Below are positions 13,430-15,918 of a DNA stretch of 15,918 nt, in pieces. The stretch is from Baffinella frigidus. Lineage: Eukaryota; Cryptophyceae; Cryptomonadales; Baffinellaceae. The notes under the pieces were generated by a model. The model was not told where the DNA came from. It searched no databases and worked only from the letters and a program-made list of their open reading frames with translations. How positions within the stretch are numbered: the first letter of the stretch is position 1; every line of letters starts with the position of its first letter. The stretch covers positions 43,780 to 59,697 of the forward strand of contig MU647501.1 in the NCBI GenBank assembly GCA_026770585.1, given 5' to 3'. Both the position numbers and the translations under genes were made by a program.

Positions 13430-13596
13430 TTCACACAGCGGGCTACGAAGGGATTTTCGGGCTCTGAGAGCCCGAGTTTCCATTACCTTATCCGTAGGAA
13501 CCTCCCCTATGTCCCTACGGATTGCCTATCGTAGGGTCCTCGGTCTTATCGCTTAAGGGTTATTCGAAATCCCCTCCAGTCCGGTGTGTGGTTAGG
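13430..13596. mobile_element. Foldback element, family 3, copy B
   Basis: Left end TTCACACAGCGGGCTACGAAGGGATTTTCG is complementary, with mismatches, to the right end CGAAATCCCCTCCAGTCCGG..GTGTGG. Internal GGGCTCTGAGAGCCC hairpin. 13477-13592 matches copy A. Boundaries approximate. Confidence 0.65.
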
Positions 13597-13793
13597 ATAC
13601 TGCAGGCATCGCGTGGGTCAGGCCCGTCTCGGGAGCTGTTGGGTCAAGCCCGCCTCAAGAGCTGTTGGAGCACCTGTTTCCTGCGGGGTTGTCGGCAAAT
13701 TCCTTTGTATCCCTTAAGTGGTGAGGTGGTCGAAATTGACCGCCAAGAGTTCCTAAGCAGGTGCTAGGGCCTTTCGGTAGGGCATATGCGCCT

Positions 13794-14627
13794 ACAGGGC
13801 TTACTCGATTAGAAGGTCACACACTTTTTTGCGGTGGGTGTGTGACCTTAAATAATTAAGGTCCGCATCAAGTGTGGTGTGGTGTGGGACCTTGAATAGT
13901 TAAGGTCCGCACAATTGTGGTGTGGTGTGGGACCTTAAAGATGAGCCTTAAATTCAGCAAGGATCGCGAAAAACGGGTGTGTGCGGGCCTTAAATTGAGT
14001 ACATCTTCATGTACAACCAAGACACGTGCTCAGCTCGGCTGTCCTTCACTACACCCGAGCAATCTTCCTCTGAGCAAGAGGAACATCTTGGGGGGCATAT
14101 AGAGAGCTTATGGGTGCATTGGATTCAGAGGAGCGGGGAACTACTGTCCTGAGTCGGGTTTGGACCATGTGAATGTCCACAATCGGGGACCCAAGGGAGA
14201 TTGAATCCATGCCGAGGGCAGAGGAGGGCGGAGAGCAGAGGAGGCACGCTTTCTCAAGACACAGTTTGTAAGGCGATTCCCGATGATTTTGGATATTTTT
14301 ATTGGGGGTCGTCAATGTACATGTGCACTGTGTACATGAATTTTTTCAAGTTGCACCACTCGGGAACTCAGTTTTTCCTGGGAAATGTTGACATTTGTTT
14401 CGATCCGAAAATTCGCCAGCTCCATTCTCCGGGGGGGTAAGCACTACAATAACCATTGGTTTTTGGCTGTGTTGAGGTCCGCATTTTGTGGTGTGGTGTG
14501 TGACCTTAAATGATTAAGGTCCACACAATTGTGGTGTGGTGTGGGACCTTAAATAATTAAGGTCCACATCTCAGGTTTACGGTGTGTGACCTTCTATTGT
14601 GTGACCTTATTCACGAGTAAGCCCTGT
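13794..14627. mobile_element. 834-bp family 2 element with inverted ends and inner hairpin arrays
   Basis: Ends ACAGGGCTTACTCG and CGAGTAAGCCCTGT are perfect complements. Just inside each end is a tandem array of ~42-44 bp units (13813-13938; 14473-14607), each an AAGGTCC..GTGGTGTGG..GGACCTT hairpin. The ~530-bp centre has open frames on both strands (e.g. 14201-14440 plus, 79 codons) but no transposase motif that I recognise, so I take it as non-autonomous. No clear target duplication. Confidence 0.75.
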
Positions 14628-14639
14628 ACTCGCCACTTA

Positions 14640-14923
14640 AGGCATAAATCCAGAAATATGCAGAAATGTCTCGCCAGAGAACTCCTGCGACAACCACTCG
14701 AGAATGCTGGAGGATCCTATTTACACGTGGGGTTGTAAATATTTGTACCAGGATAGGGTTTCCAACCTCGCGTCTGGACTAAGTTTGGTTGGTTACGTGA
14801 CCAATCAACGAAACTTACACACATGCCCACTTTTTAAAGCACATCGGTTTTAATTAGGCCCCTCGTGTGGGGGACACGGCTGCGAGAAGTCTCCATTTCT
14901 CGCTATCTGCGAGGTAACCCTGT
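14640..14923. other. Intergenic stretch, nothing recognised
   Basis: A/T-richer than its surroundings. Includes an imperfect inverted repeat around TAAGTTTGGTTGGT..ACCAATCAACGAAACTTA (about 14779-14818). It ends in GCGAGGTAACCCTGT, which resembles the right end of family 1 and abuts copy 5. Confidence 0.5.
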
Positions 14924-15044
14924 ACAGAGGGACCTCGCTCACAAGAAACCGGCTCCTCCTAGGACCCTACAGTAGGACCATGTCTAGGGCCCTTTGGTGG
15001 TCCTAGTAGGGGGTGGGCGGTTTCTTGCTTCTTGGTAACCCGGT
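14924..15044. mobile_element. Family 1 foldback MITE, copy 5 (degenerate right end)
   Basis: Left end ACAGAGGGACCTCGCTCACA, core CCTAGGACCCTACAGTAGG; the right end is eroded to TTCTTGCTTCTTGGTAACCC. Confidence 0.75.
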
Positions 15045-15117
15045 AGACCCTCAAGGGCAACACCCCGCGCGGAGACGGGGGGTCAGGTACTGTGGTCACG
15101 TTGGGTTCACTGATTGT

Positions 15118-15197
15118 CGCAAGCCGACGTCTTAAGTCGCAGGCCGGCGCCTCAAGTTGCAGGGTGGTGCATTAAGTCGCACGATGACGTCTTAAGT
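15118..15197. repeat. 20-bp tandem repeat, four copies
   Basis: Units starting (C/T)GCA at 15118, 15138, 15158 and 15178, each ending T(T/C)AAGT or ATTAAGT; first unit CGCAAGCCGACGTCTTAAGT. Confidence 0.9.
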
Positions 15198-15328
15198 CGT
15201 TTATTCTCTCAAAAGCGCTCGTCTCAGGCGAGCGCTGAGGTGTGAGCGGAAATCAGGCTCCTCCATTTGGTCCTCCTCCCAGCCTGTCCTCAGGCGGGCC
15301 CGTCCCAGTCCCGAGGCGGGCCCGTCCT

Positions 15329-15469
15329 ACAGGGGCACCTCGCTTACAAGAAACCGCGCCCCCCTAGGACCCTACAGTGGGCCGATGCCTAGGGCCCTAC
15401 GGCGGTCCTAGGGGGGCCCTATGGTGGTCCTCAGGGGGGTGGGCGTTTGTTATGAGCGAGTACCCCTGT
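15329..15469. mobile_element. Family 1 foldback MITE, copy 6, with internal duplication
   Basis: 141 bp against the usual 120. Extra length comes from a second GGGGCCCTAYGGYGGTCCT block inside the core. Ends ACAGGGGCACCTCGCTTACA and GCGAGTACCCCTGT. Confidence 0.85.
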
Positions 15470-15567
15470 ACCATTGACCCCCCACCTGGCTTCCGCAGGC
15501 TGAGTTGCTGAGTTGATGCGTCAGAGAAAGGTCCGCGCATCCGCCTCGTGGGGGCCACCAATCGCCA

Positions 15568-15624
15568 TTTTGCACCAGCGTAGCCCTTTTGCACCAGCGT
15601 AGCCCTTTTGCACCAGCGTAGCCC
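15568..15624. repeat. 19-bp tandem repeat, three identical copies
   Basis: TTTTGCACCAGCGTAGCCC at 15568, 15587 and 15606. Confidence 0.95.
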
Positions 15625-15682
15625 TAGCTAGGGAGGGGCCTCCAGGTGGAGCCAGGCACCCAACAAGGTGCCCCAATAAGCC

Positions 15683-15745
15683 GGGGACTACAGACTACGG
15701 TAGTCCCTAATAATGCGTGCAGACCACAGACTACCGTAGTCGGGG
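15683..15745. repeat. Duplicated palindromic motif
   Basis: CTACAGACTACGGTAGTCC and CCACAGACTACCGTAGTCG: each holds the palindrome-like GACTACSGTAGTC. Confidence 0.6.
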
Positions 15746-15831
15746 CGCAGCGCGTTGGTGCGCTCAGATGTGAGGAGGAGAGCTCTGCCGAGGCGGGCCT
15801 GTCCCAGGCTACTCCTCACACCAGGGACGCG

Positions 15832-15832
<1 letters not shown>

Positions 15833-15918
<86 letters not shown>
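15833..15918. repeat. Terminal run of 86 C
   Basis: Uninterrupted C to the window edge. A homopolymer this long at an edge is most simply a contig-end sequencing or assembly artefact, although shorter C-runs (22 at 5198) do occur in the window. Confidence 0.9.

Noticed and set aside
14049-14440. Open frames on both strands inside the 834-bp element as a transposase
   Set aside because: Under 90 codons and no DDE/D or zinc-finger pattern that I can recognise.
13813-14607. CRISPR-like array of AAGGTCC repeats
   Set aside because: Units are contiguous hairpins without unique spacers, in a eukaryotic inverted-repeat element.
15833-15918. Functional poly-C tract
   Set aside because: Position at the extreme edge makes a sequencing or assembly artefact the simplest explanation.

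Overview
This is nuclear DNA of a eukaryote, probably a plastid-bearing protist or microalga. The genes are split into short exons by GT-AG introns. Several introns are packed with CCCTAAA-type (plant/algal telomere motif) heptamers and their CCCGAAA variant. There is a G/C-rich background, many foldback repeats and no bacterial-style gene packing. I cannot name the species.

The main gene lies at 2065-9827 on the plus strand. Its exons can be chained by homology into an inositol-tetrakisphosphate 1-kinase / inositol 1,3,4-trisphosphate 5/6-kinase (ITPK) of about 295 codons in ten exons. Motifs occur in family order: an N-terminal KK segment, LHK, PYLCK, the EYINH...LWKVYV strand, RRSLP, FNSH, LSLFGVD and the Mg-binding DVNYFPGYDG. 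Eight of the nine introns are phase 0. No single long open frame in the window carries this protein.

The minus strand at 1-1591 shows pieces of a divergently transcribed gene: a signal-peptide-like start at 1591, an exon at 787-867 and a membrane-helix exon running off the left edge. A 473-bp gap (1592-2064) separates the two starts and is the candidate shared promoter.

The most unusual feature is inside the introns. Exons 3-8 of the kinase have broken copies of themselves in the flanking introns. Copies downstream of an exon keep its 3' end and the 5' splice site. Copies upstream of exon 4 keep the 3' splice site and its first codons. Exon 8 has five downstream copies in a roughly 100-bp tandem array; exon 5 has an intact in-frame second copy; two exon 4 copies carry an in-frame stop. 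The minus-strand exon at 787-867 has the same kind of copy. This suggests introns that grow by tandem duplication across splice junctions, mixed with telomere-like heptamers.

From about 9830 to the right edge I see no convincing gene. The region is a graveyard of small inverted-repeat elements: at least six copies of a ~120-bp foldback family with ACAGGGGTACCTCGCTC ends (one flanked by a 10-bp near-identical direct repeat), two elements of a second family with ACAGGG(G/C)TTACTCG ends (one 834 bp), a third ~165-bp foldback pair, and several minisatellites. The window ends in 86 consecutive C, which looks like an assembly edge or sequencing artefact.
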